Source: Bacillota bacterium
GTDB taxonomy: Bacteria > Bacillota > Clostridia > Peptostreptococcales > Anaerovoracaceae
Reading direction: 5' to 3'
Assembly: GCA_030530285.1 (NCBI GenBank)
Contig: JAUMVD010000011.1
Location: 1 to 43,498, forward strand
DNA: 43,498 nucleotides
A program made the translations under genes and the position numbers. Below the pieces are notes generated by a model that was not told where the DNA came from, ran no database searches, and saw nothing but the letters and a program-made list of their open reading frames with translations. Shown here piece after piece: positions 24,054-33,323 of the stretch (position 1 is its first letter; each line of letters opens with the position of its first letter).

Positions 24054-26420
24054 TCATGATTTAAATTTTACTATGGTTACGCCGTCTCCGCCTTCGCTGA
24101 AACCGCCTCTCCTGTACTCTTTGACGCTCTTCAGACTTCGCAGTCTGGTCCGGATGCCTTTGCTCAGGATTCCTTCGCCCCGGCCGTGTATGATGGTCAC
24201 CTCCGGAAGCCCTGACATAAATGCGTCATCAATATATTTTTCCACATCCATAAGCGCATCGTCAAGGTTTTTTCCTCTGACATCCAGCGATGTGGATACG
24301 GTTTGCGCTTTTCGCTTATATATGCTGCCGTAACGTGATTTTTTAGGCGGTTTTTTCACCGGATTGTCGATTAACATAATATCTGTTACGTTCACAGTGA
24401 ATTTCATGGCTCCCACCTGGACCTGCAGCTCTCCTTTTTCATCCGGCAAGTCCACGATTTCGCCATTTTGCCCCAGCGTCAGGATCTTCACCCTGTTTCC
24501 CACCTTCAACGTGTCCGGATCCACAGGGTCGTTATTGACTTCACGCTTGATGGTGCTTCTGTTTTTCTTCTCGATGCTCTTCAGCCGTCTCCTGCCCTCA
24601 TCGAATCGCTTCGTCCGCTCTCCCAGACTCTCCAGCTTGGCGATTTCTTTCAGCTCTTCTCTGAATTCATCGGCAGTTTCCTTGGCTTCTCTTATAATCT
24701 CCCTGGCCTCTTCTCTGGCCCTGGCAATTTCCTTTTCTTTGCGCTCCTCCAGCTTCCGGACTTCCCGGTCCATTTCCTCCTTCTGGGCGCGGATCTCGGA
24801 TGTGACTCTCCTGGCCTCATCCCGCTCCTCTTCGGCGCGTTTCTTTTCTTCTTCCAGGGTGGATATGACATCCTCAAAGGCCAGATCGCCGCTGTCCATG
24901 AGCTGGGCGGCCCGTTCCGTCACGCGTTCATCAAGCCCCAGCTTCTTGGATATCTCAAAGGCATTGGATTTGCCCGGCAGTCCGCTAATCAGTCTGTACG
25001 TGGGACTCAGGGTCTCCACATCGAACTCCATGGAGGCGTTTTCCACGCCCTCCGTAGAGATAGCGTATTTCTTCAGTTCTGTATAGTGGGTCGTGGCGAT
25101 GCAGCTGGCGCCTTTTGCCGCCAGTGACTCCAGGATCGATATGGCCAGCGCGGCTCCTTCTGCCGGATCCGTTCCGGCTCCTAGTTCATCCAAAAGCACC
25201 AGGCTCCTCTCGTCTGCCGCCCTCATGATTCCCACGATATTCGCCATGTGGGATGAGAATGTGCTCAGGCTTTGCTCTATGCTCTGTTCATCGCCGATAT
25301 CCGCGAATACGTGCCGGTAAACCGGGACTTTGCTTCCCGGCGCCGCGGGGATATGCAGTCCCGACTGCGCCATCAGGGACAAAAGCCCCGCCGTCTTCAA
25401 GGTCACGGTCTTGCCGCCCGTATTCGGTCCCGTGATGACCAGCGTGCGATAGCCCTCGCCGATGGGGATATTGACCGGCACCACCTTTTTCTTATCGATC
25501 AGAGGGTGCTCCGCGGATCTGAGCTGCAGAATCCCGTCCTCGTTGATCTCGGGTCCCTCTCCTCTCATCTCGATGGAGAGTCTGCCTTTGGCCATGAACA
25601 TGTCCAGTTCCAGCAGCAGTTTCTGGTTGTTGATGAGGTCGTGACAGCATTCCGATACGCCTTCCGAAAGCTCCGTCAGGATCCTGTTGATCTCCGCCTG
25701 CTCCGCCAGTTCCAGCTCTCTGAGTTCGTTGTTCATATTCACGATGGCCTGGGGCTCTATGAACAGCGTCGCCCCGCTGCCGCTCTGGTCGTGAATGATG
25801 CCCGGCACTCTGTTCTTATGTTCCTGCTTGACGGGAATGACATATCTGCCGTCTCTGATGGTCACGATGGCGTCCTGGAGGACGGTTCTCTCCGCATTGA
25901 GGATTTGGTTGATCTTCGCCTTCAACGCGTCTGCATGGCGCGCTATGGCCTTCCTGATGCTTCTCAGTTCAGAGCTGGCGTTATCGGACATTTCGTCCTC
26001 TGAATCGATGCACCTGTCGATGTCGTCGATCAGATTCCTGTGCACCACCAGTATCTCCGCGATCGCCTCGATCATCGGAAGCTCCGGCACGTCGTCTCCC
26101 TTCAGGAATTTGATGACGCGCTCCGCGGTCTTTTGGTTATACATGACGCGAAGCAGCTGCGCCATGGTCAGAACACCGCCCTTTCTGGCGAAAGATACGA
26201 TCCCTTCAATATCATAAAAACCACCGACTGGCAAAGGCCCCTTCGCATTGATGAGCCTCACCGCTTCTGTGGTTTCTTCCTGTTTTTCTCTTATTTCACG
26301 GACATCATAAGCAGGCTTCAGCTCTGAGATGACTTTTTTGGTCATTTCAGAGCCTGCCTGTTCCTTTAGCATTTCAATTATTTTGCTGTATTCTAAAACA
26401 TTTAAGGTCTTATCTGTCAT
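24054..26420 (-). CDS. mutS2: Endonuclease/ribosome rescue ATPase MutS2
   Basis: 788 residues, full length. The ABC-type MutS core has Walker A GPNTGGKT (331-338) and Walker B VLLDELGAGTDP (about 408-419). A long coiled-coil clamp follows (about 510-620, Glu/Arg rich), then a KOW-like segment and the C-terminal Smr domain (about 713-788: SLDVRGKNLDDA...IIHGRGEGIL). In B. subtilis MutS2 splits collided ribosomes; elsewhere it suppresses recombination through Smr nuclease activity. Its start directly follows the zapA stop (TAAATG). The zapA-mutS2 pairing is usual in Firmicutes. Confidence 0.97.
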   Translation of the reverse strand: MTDKTLNVLEYSKIIEMLKEQAGSEMTKKVISELKPAYDVREIREKQEETTEAVRLINAKGPLPVGGFYDIEGIVSFARKGGVLTMAQLLRVMYNQKTAERVIKFLKGDDVPELPMIEAIAEILVVHRNLIDDIDRCIDSEDEMSDNASSELRSIRKAIARHADALKAKINQILNAERTVLQDAIVTIRDGRYVIPVKQEHKNRVPGIIHDQSGSGATLFIEPQAIVNMNNELRELELAEQAEINRILTELSEGVSECCHDLINNQKLLLELDMFMAKGRLSIEMRGEGPEINEDGILQLRSAEHPLIDKKKVVPVNIPIGEGYRTLVITGPNTGGKTVTLKTAGLLSLMAQSGLHIPAAPGSKVPVYRHVFADIGDEQSIEQSLSTFSSHMANIVGIMRAADERSLVLLDELGAGTDPAEGAALAISILESLAAKGASCIATTHYTELKKYAISTEGVENASMEFDVETLSPTYRLISGLPGKSNAFEISKKLGLDERVTERAAQLMDSGDLAFEDVISTLEEEKKRAEEERDEARRVTSEIRAQKEEMDREVRKLEERKEKEIARAREEAREIIREAKETADEFREELKEIAKLESLGERTKRFDEGRRRLKSIEKKNRSTIKREVNNDPVDPDTLKVGNRVKILTLGQNGEIVDLPDEKGELQVQVGAMKFTVNVTDIMLIDNPVKKPPKKSRYGSIYKRKAQTVSTSLDVRGKNLDDALMDVEKYIDDAFMSGLPEVTIIHGRGEGILSKGIRTRLRSLKSVKEYRRGGFSEGGDGVTIVKFKS

Positions 26421-27011
26421 TTAAATCTGTCCGATAGACATCTGCTCTACCGAGTTGTCTCTCTTTTGTCTCTCCAGTTCCTTCTTAAGCTGAAGGTTCT
26501 CCATCTGAAGGTCAAAGAAGCTGTTTTCCAGCTCACGGCACTTGTCCTCGACTTCCTTGATTACGTCGTCCATGCCGCTCTGCATCTGTGTCTTGGCCGC
26601 CTCTGCCGCATCCTTCAGTCTGGCGATTTCGTCTTCCTTTTCTGCCAGCTGTCTGGTGAGCTCATCTCTCTGCAGGACCATAGCCTGGGTCTCTTCTTTG
26701 TAGTCAGCGTAATTCTTTTTGCTTTCATCCCAGAGCTGTACGTAGTGCTGCGCGTCCTTTTCGAGCTGCGCGTTCAGTCTCTTGACTTCTTCAAGCTCTC
26801 TGGACATCTGGAACTGTTCTCCGGTGATATTCGCGGCAGCCAGAATGGCTACATTAGACGGTGTCGCGCCTACTGCTGCAGCAGCGTCAGCGATCTCGTG
26901 CATTTTCATATCAACGTGAGCAGCCACCTGGATGATTTCTTCCTTAGGCATATCTCCGGCAATAACGTACTCCTGTCCGTAGATCTTGACTTTTACCTTA
27001 TTGTTTTCCAT
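26421..27011 (-). CDS. zapA: Cell division protein ZapA with long coiled-coil
   Basis: 196 residues, about twice the classic ZapA. The N-terminal ZapA head is clear (KVKVKIYGQEYVIAGDMPKEEIIQVAAHVDMKMHEIA, about 4-40, then SNVAILAAANITGEQF). The rest (about 70-190) is a continuous charged coiled-coil ending in KELERQKRDNSVEQM. ZapA binds FtsZ and bundles its protofilaments at midcell. It lies 10 nt behind pheT and abuts mutS2, so it is expressed with translation genes while ftsZ sits in the neighbouring cluster. Confidence 0.93.
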   Translation of the reverse strand: MENNKVKVKIYGQEYVIAGDMPKEEIIQVAAHVDMKMHEIADAAAAVGATPSNVAILAAANITGEQFQMSRELEEVKRLNAQLEKDAQHYVQLWDESKKNYADYKEETQAMVLQRDELTRQLAEKEDEIARLKDAAEAAKTQMQSGMDDVIKEVEDKCRELENSFFDLQMENLQLKKELERQKRDNSVEQMSIGQI

Positions 27012-27021
27012 GCTAACTCTC

Positions 27022-29538
27022 CTACATTTCTCTTAGAACAGCGTTCAGTTTATCTTTAAGCGCTGTCAGCACACTGCTGTGTACCGAAGCCACTTCATCA
27101 TCTGTAAGGGTCTTTTCCATGTCTCTGTAAACCAGGTTGAACGCGACGCTCTTTTTGCCTTCTTCAACCTGTTTGCCTCTGTAAACGTCAAACAGTTCAA
27201 CGCTTTCGAGGATCGGTTTGCCGAATTCTCTGATGAGCTTTTCGATTCGTCCGACCTCCATGTCCTCATCCACCAGCAGCGCGATGTCTCTGGATGTGGA
27301 CGGGAATTTAGGAAGCGGTGAATAAACGATCTCGGTGTTCGCCTTCCTGAGGATGGCGCCGAACATGAGCTCACAGCAGTATACTCTGACGCCGTCCATG
27401 CCGTAGTTTTCGGCTACGTCCGGATGGATCTCGCCCATGATGCCCAGTTCTTCATACTCTTCTCCGGCAGCCTTCATCTCAGGCGATGCTTCGACCAGGA
27501 TGCGGGCGCATCTTCCCGGGTGATATACGCCGTATTCGGATTCGGCCACAAAAACCGGCTCCTTGATGCCCAGCACCGTCAGCAGTTCGGTGATCACGCC
27601 CTTCAGGGTGAAGAAGCTTTCTCCCTTGCCGTACATTCCGATGCAAAGCGCATAGTCCTCATCCGGCAGGTGATCCAGATTGATCGGATTATCCATAAAG
27701 GTGTTGCCGATCTCAAAGGCTTCTACCTTATCGATGTTTCTGGAATAGTTCCTTGCCAGTACTTCCATCATATTCGGTGTCAGGACTGTTCTCATGACGG
27801 AGTTTTCTTCGCCCAGAGGATTGATGATCCTGACGAACGCTCTCTCCCATGAATCCTCATCGATTCTGATCTTATCCACGCCACTCGGACTGACGAATGA
27901 ATAGGTCTGTATTTCATTGAGGCCCATACCGCAAAGTGCTTCTCTGGCGATATCCCTGATCTGTCTTTCATACGGCATGCCCGCTTCATTGTTGCCCTTT
28001 GGCAGGGTAACCGGCAGCTTGTCATAGCCGTACATTCTGGCGATTTCCTCGATGTAGTCTTCTTCTTCCAGCAGATCCTGTCTGACGGTCGGAGGCGTTA
28101 CGGTCATGATATTGCCTTCGCCCTCCACCTTGATCTCCAGGCTTTCCAGCATCTTGACCATTTCTTCTCTGGACAGATCGATGCCCAGCACGTAGTTGAT
28201 TCTGTCTACGCGTACATCCAGAACCTTCGCGCTGACCGGCTGCGGATAATTATCCACACTGCCTTCGCAGACTTTGCCGGCTCCGATCATTTCGATCAGC
28301 CTGCAGACTCTGTCCGCTGCCGCCTCTGTCAGGTTCGGGTCGATGCCCTTCTCGAATCTGGAGGAAGCCTCTGTTCTGAGTCCCAGCTTCTTTGCCGTGG
28401 TTCTGACGCTGTCTCCGCTGAAGTTCGCTGATTCTATGATAATGGTCTCTGTATCGTCTTCGATTTCTGAATTGAGTCCGCCCATGACGCCGGCAACCGC
28501 AATGCTTCTCTCCGCATCTTTAATCATCAGCATGTCGCCTTCCAGGACTCTCTCTGTTTCATCCAGAGTGGTGAATTTTTCTCCCGGCTCCGCGTTTTCG
28601 ACGATGATCTTGCCCCCATGGACTTCCTTGATGTCAAATGCATGGAGCGGCTGTCCGTACTCCAGCATGACGAAGTTGGTGATGTCTACGATGTTGTTGA
28701 TCGGTCTCATGCCGGCATACATCAGTCTCTTCTGGAGCCACCACGGTGACTGGGCTACCTTGACGTCCGTAACGATTCTCGCTACATAACGCTTGCATGC
28801 GTCGGTGTTTTTGATCTCAACGGATACGTAGTCGGATGACTTGCCCGCGCCGGACGCCTCTCTGATCTGTGTGTCCGGATAAGCGAATTTCCTGTCAAAT
28901 GTAGCCGCCGCCTCTCTGGCCATGCCCAGCATCGCCAGACAGTCCGGTCTGTTCGGGGTGATCTCGAAATCAACGACAGCCTGCTTCAGCGCCAGGACTT
29001 CTGCAAAGTCTTTGCCGATGGCATCCTCGATGCCGTCATAGACTTCCGGATCCAGGATCCATATGCCCTCTCTGTGGGCGATCGGAACAACCTTATCATC
29101 AAAGCCCATTTCTCCGGCTGAACAAAGCATGCCGAAGGATTCCACGCCTCTCAGCTTGCCCTTGGTGATCTTGACGCCGCCTTCCTGCTTCGGCTGTCCG
29201 TGGAGCGGACCCGGGATATGGCTCTTATGGAGCGCTACCGGAACATACGCGCCTTCGTACACATTTGGCGCTCCGGTTACGATCTGCAGCAGCCCGTCCT
29301 CACCGATGCCGGCAGCTTCCGCATCGCCTACATTCAGTCTGCAGACAACCAGCTTATCCGCATCCGGATGCTTGTCTATCTTTTCGATCCTGCCTACGAC
29401 GACCTTGTCCATCTCCTGGCAGAAATATTCACAGGTTTCCAGGTTTGAGCCCGACATGATCATCTTGTCGCAGAACTCATCTGTGGAAATATCTTTGAGA
29501 TCTATATAATCATTTATCCATTCTACTGGTACTAACAT
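27022..29538 (-). CDS. pheT: Phenylalanyl-tRNA synthetase beta subunit
   Basis: 838 residues from ATG 29536-29538, decided by GGGAG 6 nt upstream; an in-frame TTG two codons earlier overlaps that site. Domains in order: N-terminal, EMAP/tRNA-binding (about 40-150), B3/B4 editing domain (about 210-390, with TEASSRFEKG at its end), B5 DNA-binding-like, the catalytic-like core and the C-terminal FDX-ACB anticodon-binding domain (PLPKFPSTSRDIALLVDE onward). It forms the alpha2-beta2 enzyme with PheS, 21 nt upstream. No T-box leader lies before the operon's phe genes. Confidence 0.98.
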   Translation of the reverse strand: MLVPVEWINDYIDLKDISTDEFCDKMIMSGSNLETCEYFCQEMDKVVVGRIEKIDKHPDADKLVVCRLNVGDAEAAGIGEDGLLQIVTGAPNVYEGAYVPVALHKSHIPGPLHGQPKQEGGVKITKGKLRGVESFGMLCSAGEMGFDDKVVPIAHREGIWILDPEVYDGIEDAIGKDFAEVLALKQAVVDFEITPNRPDCLAMLGMAREAAATFDRKFAYPDTQIREASGAGKSSDYVSVEIKNTDACKRYVARIVTDVKVAQSPWWLQKRLMYAGMRPINNIVDITNFVMLEYGQPLHAFDIKEVHGGKIIVENAEPGEKFTTLDETERVLEGDMLMIKDAERSIAVAGVMGGLNSEIEDDTETIIIESANFSGDSVRTTAKKLGLRTEASSRFEKGIDPNLTEAAADRVCRLIEMIGAGKVCEGSVDNYPQPVSAKVLDVRVDRINYVLGIDLSREEMVKMLESLEIKVEGEGNIMTVTPPTVRQDLLEEEDYIEEIARMYGYDKLPVTLPKGNNEAGMPYERQIRDIAREALCGMGLNEIQTYSFVSPSGVDKIRIDEDSWERAFVRIINPLGEENSVMRTVLTPNMMEVLARNYSRNIDKVEAFEIGNTFMDNPINLDHLPDEDYALCIGMYGKGESFFTLKGVITELLTVLGIKEPVFVAESEYGVYHPGRCARILVEASPEMKAAGEEYEELGIMGEIHPDVAENYGMDGVRVYCCELMFGAILRKANTEIVYSPLPKFPSTSRDIALLVDEDMEVGRIEKLIREFGKPILESVELFDVYRGKQVEEGKKSVAFNLVYRDMEKTLTDDEVASVHSSVLTALKDKLNAVLREM

Positions 29539-29559
29539 TTGCAACTCCCATCCTAAAGT

Positions 29560-30582
29560 TTATTTGAACTGGTTTATGAAACGCATGTCGTTCTCATAAA
29601 ACAGCCTGATATCGTCAACACCGTACTTGAGCATAGCGACTCTCTCTACGCCCATACCGAAAGCAAAGCCCGTGTATTTCTCCGTATCCAGGCCGCCTAC
29701 CTTCAGTACATTCGGATGTACCATGCCGCATCCGAGGATTTCGATCCATCCGCTGCCTTTGCAGACTCTGCAGCCTTTGCCGCCGCACTTGAAGCAGGAA
29801 ACATCCACTTCTGCGCTTGGCTCTGTAAATGGGAAGTGATGCGGTCTGAATTTCGTCTTCGTCTCAGGTCCGAACAGCTGCTTGGCGAAGCTGTCCAGCG
29901 TGCCCTTAAGATCTGCCATGGTGATGCCTTCGTCCACTACCAGACCTTCGATCTGGTGGAACATCGGTGAGTGGGTGGCGTCAGGCGTATCGCATCGGAA
30001 GCATCTTCCCGGTGAGATGACCTTGATCGGAGGATCCTGCTTCAGAAGGGTTCTGACCTGTACCGGTGATGTCTGGGTCCTCAGCAGCACGTCTTCTGTG
30101 ATATAGAAGGTATCCGTCATGTCTCTGGCCGGGTGATTCGGTCCCGCGTTCAGCGCGTCGAAGTTGTTGAATACCGTTTCGACTTCAGGTCCCTCTACGA
30201 TGGAGAATCCCATGTTCATGAACACCTTGGAGATCTCCTCCATGGTGATGGTCAGCGGGTGCTTGACTCCCAGGGTTCTGCTCTTTCCCGGTTCAGTGAC
30301 GTCGATTTTTTCGATCTTGAACTGCGCTTCCTTGGCGGCTTTCTTTACCGCTTCGAATTTCTCATTGAGCATGTTTTCGACTTCGCTTCTGACCTTGTTA
30401 GCCATCTGCCCGGTCTCTTTACGCTCTTCCGGTGAAAGCTTGCCCATGCCGCGCAGGATCTGCGTCAGCTCGCCTTTCTTGCCTAATATCTTTACTCTGA
30501 TCTCATCTGTTTCGGCCTGTGTTCTGGCCTTTTCCAGCTGAGCCTTTGCTTCTTCGAGAATTTTGTTTAACTGCGACTGCAT
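29560..30582 (-). CDS. pheS: Phenylalanyl-tRNA synthetase alpha subunit
   Basis: 340 residues from ATG 30580-30582, which overlaps the upstream methyltransferase stop as TGATG; GGAGG lies 9 nt upstream. The N-terminal coiled-coil (about 1-90) is followed by the class II catalytic domain with motif 2 (SPGRCFRCDTPDATHSPMFHQIEG) and motif 3 (FGMGVERVAMLKYGVDDIR). Four cysteines in SCFKCGGKGCRVCKG are the usual insertion seen in many bacterial PheS. It activates phenylalanine for tRNA-Phe. Confidence 0.98.
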   Translation of the reverse strand: MQSQLNKILEEAKAQLEKARTQAETDEIRVKILGKKGELTQILRGMGKLSPEERKETGQMANKVRSEVENMLNEKFEAVKKAAKEAQFKIEKIDVTEPGKSRTLGVKHPLTITMEEISKVFMNMGFSIVEGPEVETVFNNFDALNAGPNHPARDMTDTFYITEDVLLRTQTSPVQVRTLLKQDPPIKVISPGRCFRCDTPDATHSPMFHQIEGLVVDEGITMADLKGTLDSFAKQLFGPETKTKFRPHHFPFTEPSAEVDVSCFKCGGKGCRVCKGSGWIEILGCGMVHPNVLKVGGLDTEKYTGFAFGMGVERVAMLKYGVDDIRLFYENDMRFINQFK

Positions 30583-31376
30583 CAAATTTTACCTCCTACT
30601 GCCTGATACATGAGTATCCCGGCCGCAACTGCTGCGTTAAGTGATTCTATGTGGCCTTCCATGGGAATCATCACCCTGATGTCTGCTGACTCCATGAAGG
30701 TCCGGCCAACTCCCCGGCCCTCGTTTCCGATGACCAGAGCGATATGATTTGTCAGATCCGTCTCGAAACAATTTGCCGCGTCCTCCAGACAGGACACCGT
30801 GATCCGTTTGCCATATCCGTGCAAAATCTCCACGGCCTGCTCCGCGCTTCCCAGCGCCAATACCGGCATCCGCAGAAGTGACCCCGCGGCCGCCCTGACC
30901 ACCTTTGGTGAATACAGATCTGCCGAGCCCTTGATCGTAACCACAGCCCGGTATCCGGCTGCTTCAGCCGTCCTGACTATCGTCCCGATGTTGCCGGGAT
31001 CCTGCAGTCTGTCCAGAACCACCACGTTGCCGTTTGAGAAAACCTCATCCAGATCTTCCTGGCGAAGTGTGGGCTGCGCTGCAATGGATATGACCCCTTG
31101 AGAGGTCTCCGTATCGGAAAGCTCCCGAAACAGTTTTCTGTCCAGCAGGCATGCCGCCTGATCCGCCTTCGCGATCCACGGCTCCGACGCGCAAATCCCA
31201 TCGGCAAGCTCGCTGTCGATAAAGACCCGTTCGATCTCTATGCCCAGCTGCAGGGCGTCCTCCAAAGGCTTCAGCCCTTCCAGCAGGAACCTGCCGCTCA
31301 TATCCCGGTATTTCTTGCGTGTGAGCTTCAGCGCGTCTTTGAATATGGCGTTTTCTTTAGACGTTATCTGCTTCAT
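30582..31376 (-). CDS. TrmH/SpoU-family RNA 2'-O-methyltransferase
   Basis: 264 residues. The N-terminal substrate-binding domain (about 1-95, ITSKENAIFKDALKLTRKKYRD...FLLEGLKPLEDAL) precedes the knotted SpoU methyltransferase domain (about 105-264). That domain has the three motifs: VVLDRLQDPGNIGTIVRTAEAAG (motif 1), LVIGNEGRGVG (motif 2) and IPMEGHIESLNAAVAAGILMY (motif 3). It uses SAM to methylate a ribose in rRNA or tRNA; the target nucleotide cannot be named. It often precedes pheS in Firmicutes, as here. Unusually, its ATG lies only 7 nt behind the T-run of the ftsZ terminator and has no Shine-Dalgarno, so expression may depend on read-through. Confidence 0.93.
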   Translation of the reverse strand: MKQITSKENAIFKDALKLTRKKYRDMSGRFLLEGLKPLEDALQLGIEIERVFIDSELADGICASEPWIAKADQAACLLDRKLFRELSDTETSQGVISIAAQPTLRQEDLDEVFSNGNVVVLDRLQDPGNIGTIVRTAEAAGYRAVVTIKGSADLYSPKVVRAAAGSLLRMPVLALGSAEQAVEILHGYGKRITVSCLEDAANCFETDLTNHIALVIGNEGRGVGRTFMESADIRVMIPMEGHIESLNAAVAAGILMYQAVGGKI

Positions 31377-31383
31377 TCTAACT

Positions 31384-31416
31384 AAAAAACTAATAGCCGG
31401 CGTTACACCGGCTATT
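31384..31416 (-). terminator. Intrinsic terminator after ftsZ
   Basis: AATAGCCGG (31392-31400) pairs with CCGGCTATT (31408-31416), 7-nt loop, and minus-strand RNA continues with TTTTTT (complement of 31384-31389). It lies 18 nt after the ftsZ stop and closes the dcw cluster. Confidence 0.9.
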
Positions 31417-31434
31417 GGATCTCGCGTTTCGTTG

Positions 31435-32529
31435 TTATCTTAAGAATCTTGGGATTTCTATTCCGGTTATTCCATCTGCTTCTTCTGAACCGAAGGTTGG
31501 AGTATCGATTCTGGATTCTGTCTTGACAGGTGATTCCTCATCCACGCTCTGAACGATCGGGTCACCGAAGTTCCTTGGATTCTCGAATCCTGCCGCGATT
31601 ACTGTAACTGCGATTTCATCCTGCAGGTCTTCTTTGATCGCTGTACCGAGGATGATGATCGCGTTGCTGTCAGCCTCTTCATCGATCTGCGTAGCAACCT
31701 TATCGACATCGAACATCGTCAGATCCTTGCCGCCTGTGATGTTGATGAGAACAGCTCTGGCACCGGAGATCTTAGTTTCGAGGAGCGGACTGTCTACCGC
31801 GCTTCTTACTGCCTCTTCGATCTTGTTCTCGCCCTTGCCGTGACCGACTCCCATGTGGACAATGCCTCTGTCCTTCATGATGGTTGTCACATCCGCGAAG
31901 TCCAGATTGATCAGAGCATCGTCAACGATAATATCTGAAATGGACTGAACTCCCTGCTTCAGTACTTCATCCGCCATGGAGAATGCTTCCAGCAGTGAAG
32001 TCTGTTCTGTCGTTGCCTCCAGCAGCTTGTCGTTCGGAACAACGACCAGCGAGTCAACATATTTCTTCAGGAACTTGATACCCAGCTCCGCGTGTTCGCC
32101 TCTCTTTTTGCCCTCAAATCTGAATGGCTTCGTGACGACACCTACCGTGAGTATGCCCATGTCCTTGGCGATCTTGGCGATAACAGGAGCTGCTCCTGTT
32201 CCCGTTCCACCGCCCATGCCGCAGGTTACGAATACCATATCGGATCCCGCGATGAACTTCTCCAGATCTTCGAGATTTTCTTCGGCTGACTTCTGACCTA
32301 CCTCCGGATTTCCGCCGGCGCCCAGTCCCTTCGTCAGTTTCTCACCGATCTGTATCTTCGTTTCCGCGCTGTTTTTTGACAGCGCCTGCTTATCTGTATT
32401 TACGGCTACGAAAGAAACGCCTTTCATGCCGCCTTCAATCATTCTGTTGATCGCATTGCATCCGCCACCGCCAACACCGATGACCTTGATTTCCTGCAAC
32501 GCGTTTTCGGTCACTTCAAACTGTAGCAT
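31435..32529 (-). CDS. ftsZ: Cell division protein FtsZ
   Basis: 364 residues. The GTPase core carries the tubulin signature GGGTGTG (106-112), the N-terminal [13 protein letters not shown] loop (18-30) and the T7 loop (INLDFADV). A linker rich in E/S/T follows, ending in the conserved C-terminal peptide EIPRFLR that binds ZipA/FtsA/SepF-type partners. It polymerises into the Z ring at midcell. GGAGG lies 8 nt before the ATG, and an extended -10 promoter lies directly upstream, so it can be transcribed apart from the rest of the cluster. ftsA does not precede it, unlike in Bacillus. Confidence 0.99.
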   Translation of the reverse strand: MLQFEVTENALQEIKVIGVGGGGCNAINRMIEGGMKGVSFVAVNTDKQALSKNSAETKIQIGEKLTKGLGAGGNPEVGQKSAEENLEDLEKFIAGSDMVFVTCGMGGGTGTGAAPVIAKIAKDMGILTVGVVTKPFRFEGKKRGEHAELGIKFLKKYVDSLVVVPNDKLLEATTEQTSLLEAFSMADEVLKQGVQSISDIIVDDALINLDFADVTTIMKDRGIVHMGVGHGKGENKIEEAVRSAVDSPLLETKISGARAVLINITGGKDLTMFDVDKVATQIDEEADSNAIIILGTAIKEDLQDEIAVTVIAAGFENPRNFGDPIVQSVDEESPVKTESRIDTPTFGSEEADGITGIEIPRFLR

Positions 32530-32568
32530 TCAGAATTACCTCCCACATGATTCTTTAAACTCTACATA

Positions 32569-32597
32569 ATTATAACACATCATAATTAAGGCGTAAA
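32569..32597 (-). promoter_or_regulatory. Dedicated ftsZ promoter
   Basis: Minus-strand TTTACG (32592-32597), 17-bp spacer, TATAAT (32569-32574) preceded by TGT (extended -10). The -35 lies in the last codons of ftsQ. It would add ftsZ transcripts to those from the mraZ promoter. Confidence 0.65.
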
Positions 32598-33323
32598 GAA
32601 ACAATAATTATCACTGCTGACGGTTATCGTGCCTTTTTCCTTATCTTTCTGATATAGATCGTAAACCACTGATTTCAACGTTCCGGACTTGATGCAGCTG
32701 ACCAGATCGCCGTATTTGCCCTTGCAGACCAGCTCGTCAAAAATGTAGGCATCCACCTTGTTTCCGCTCATGCTGATCCTCTTGAAGTACAGATCGTTTT
32801 CATCGGCCGCTGCAACCAGTTTCAGAGCCTTTTGCGCCTGCTCCTCATCCTTGACTTCTATGACGTCCTTTCGCTTGGCTGATGTGACCTTGATATTGTC
32901 GATCAGCGTGGCCTTTCGTTCCTTATCCGTGACTTCTATCACCGTGCCGTCGATATCCGTCACGACGAATTTCCCGCCTTTTTTGAACTGCGCCATGGCG
33001 GTCTTTTCGGATACCGTGATGATGACTTTATCCGGCATCTTCCACTTTGTTTTTACCTTGTCGATATACAGATTGTCCTTCACCTTGTATTTCACGAGCA
33101 AAGGCTGGGCGTGGAATATGCTCTCCCCTTCTTTGACGCCGGACAGCTTGATGATTTCCTCATCTGAAATATCTTCATTTCCCATGACCGCGATCCCGCT
33201 GATGTTGAAATAGCTCAGATGCATAACAAAACCGGCCGCTGCGCAAATCAGCACGACGATGATGAATTTGAGCAGATAATGTTTCTTCTTGTGTTTTCTT
33301 CTTTTCGGCTTGCTCCTACTCAT
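32586..33323 (-). CDS. ftsQ: Cell division protein FtsQ/DivIB
   Basis: 245 residues, a bitopic membrane protein. A basic cytoplasmic start (SRSKPKRRKHKKKH) leads to one membrane helix (about 19-38). The extracellular POTRA domain follows (about 40-108, FNISGIAVMGNEDISDEEIIKLSGVKEGES), then the FtsQ beta domain. With FtsL and DivIC it forms the complex that activates the septal synthase FtsW-PBP. It overlaps the murG end by 8 bp. Confidence 0.94.
   Translation of the reverse strand: MSRSKPKRRKHKKKHYLLKFIIVVLICAAAGFVMHLSYFNISGIAVMGNEDISDEEIIKLSGVKEGESIFHAQPLLVKYKVKDNLYIDKVKTKWKMPDKVIITVSEKTAMAQFKKGGKFVVTDIDGTVIEVTDKERKATLIDNIKVTSAKRKDVIEVKDEEQAQKALKLVAAADENDLYFKRISMSGNKVDAYIFDELVCKGKYGDLVSCIKSGTLKSVVYDLYQKDKEKGTITVSSDNYCFFTP

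Noticed and set aside
30586..31434. T-box or other leader controlling pheS/pheT
   Set aside because: pheS starts within the stop of the methyltransferase gene and the gap after ftsZ is too short to hold a T-box; no stem I or T-box sequence is visible.
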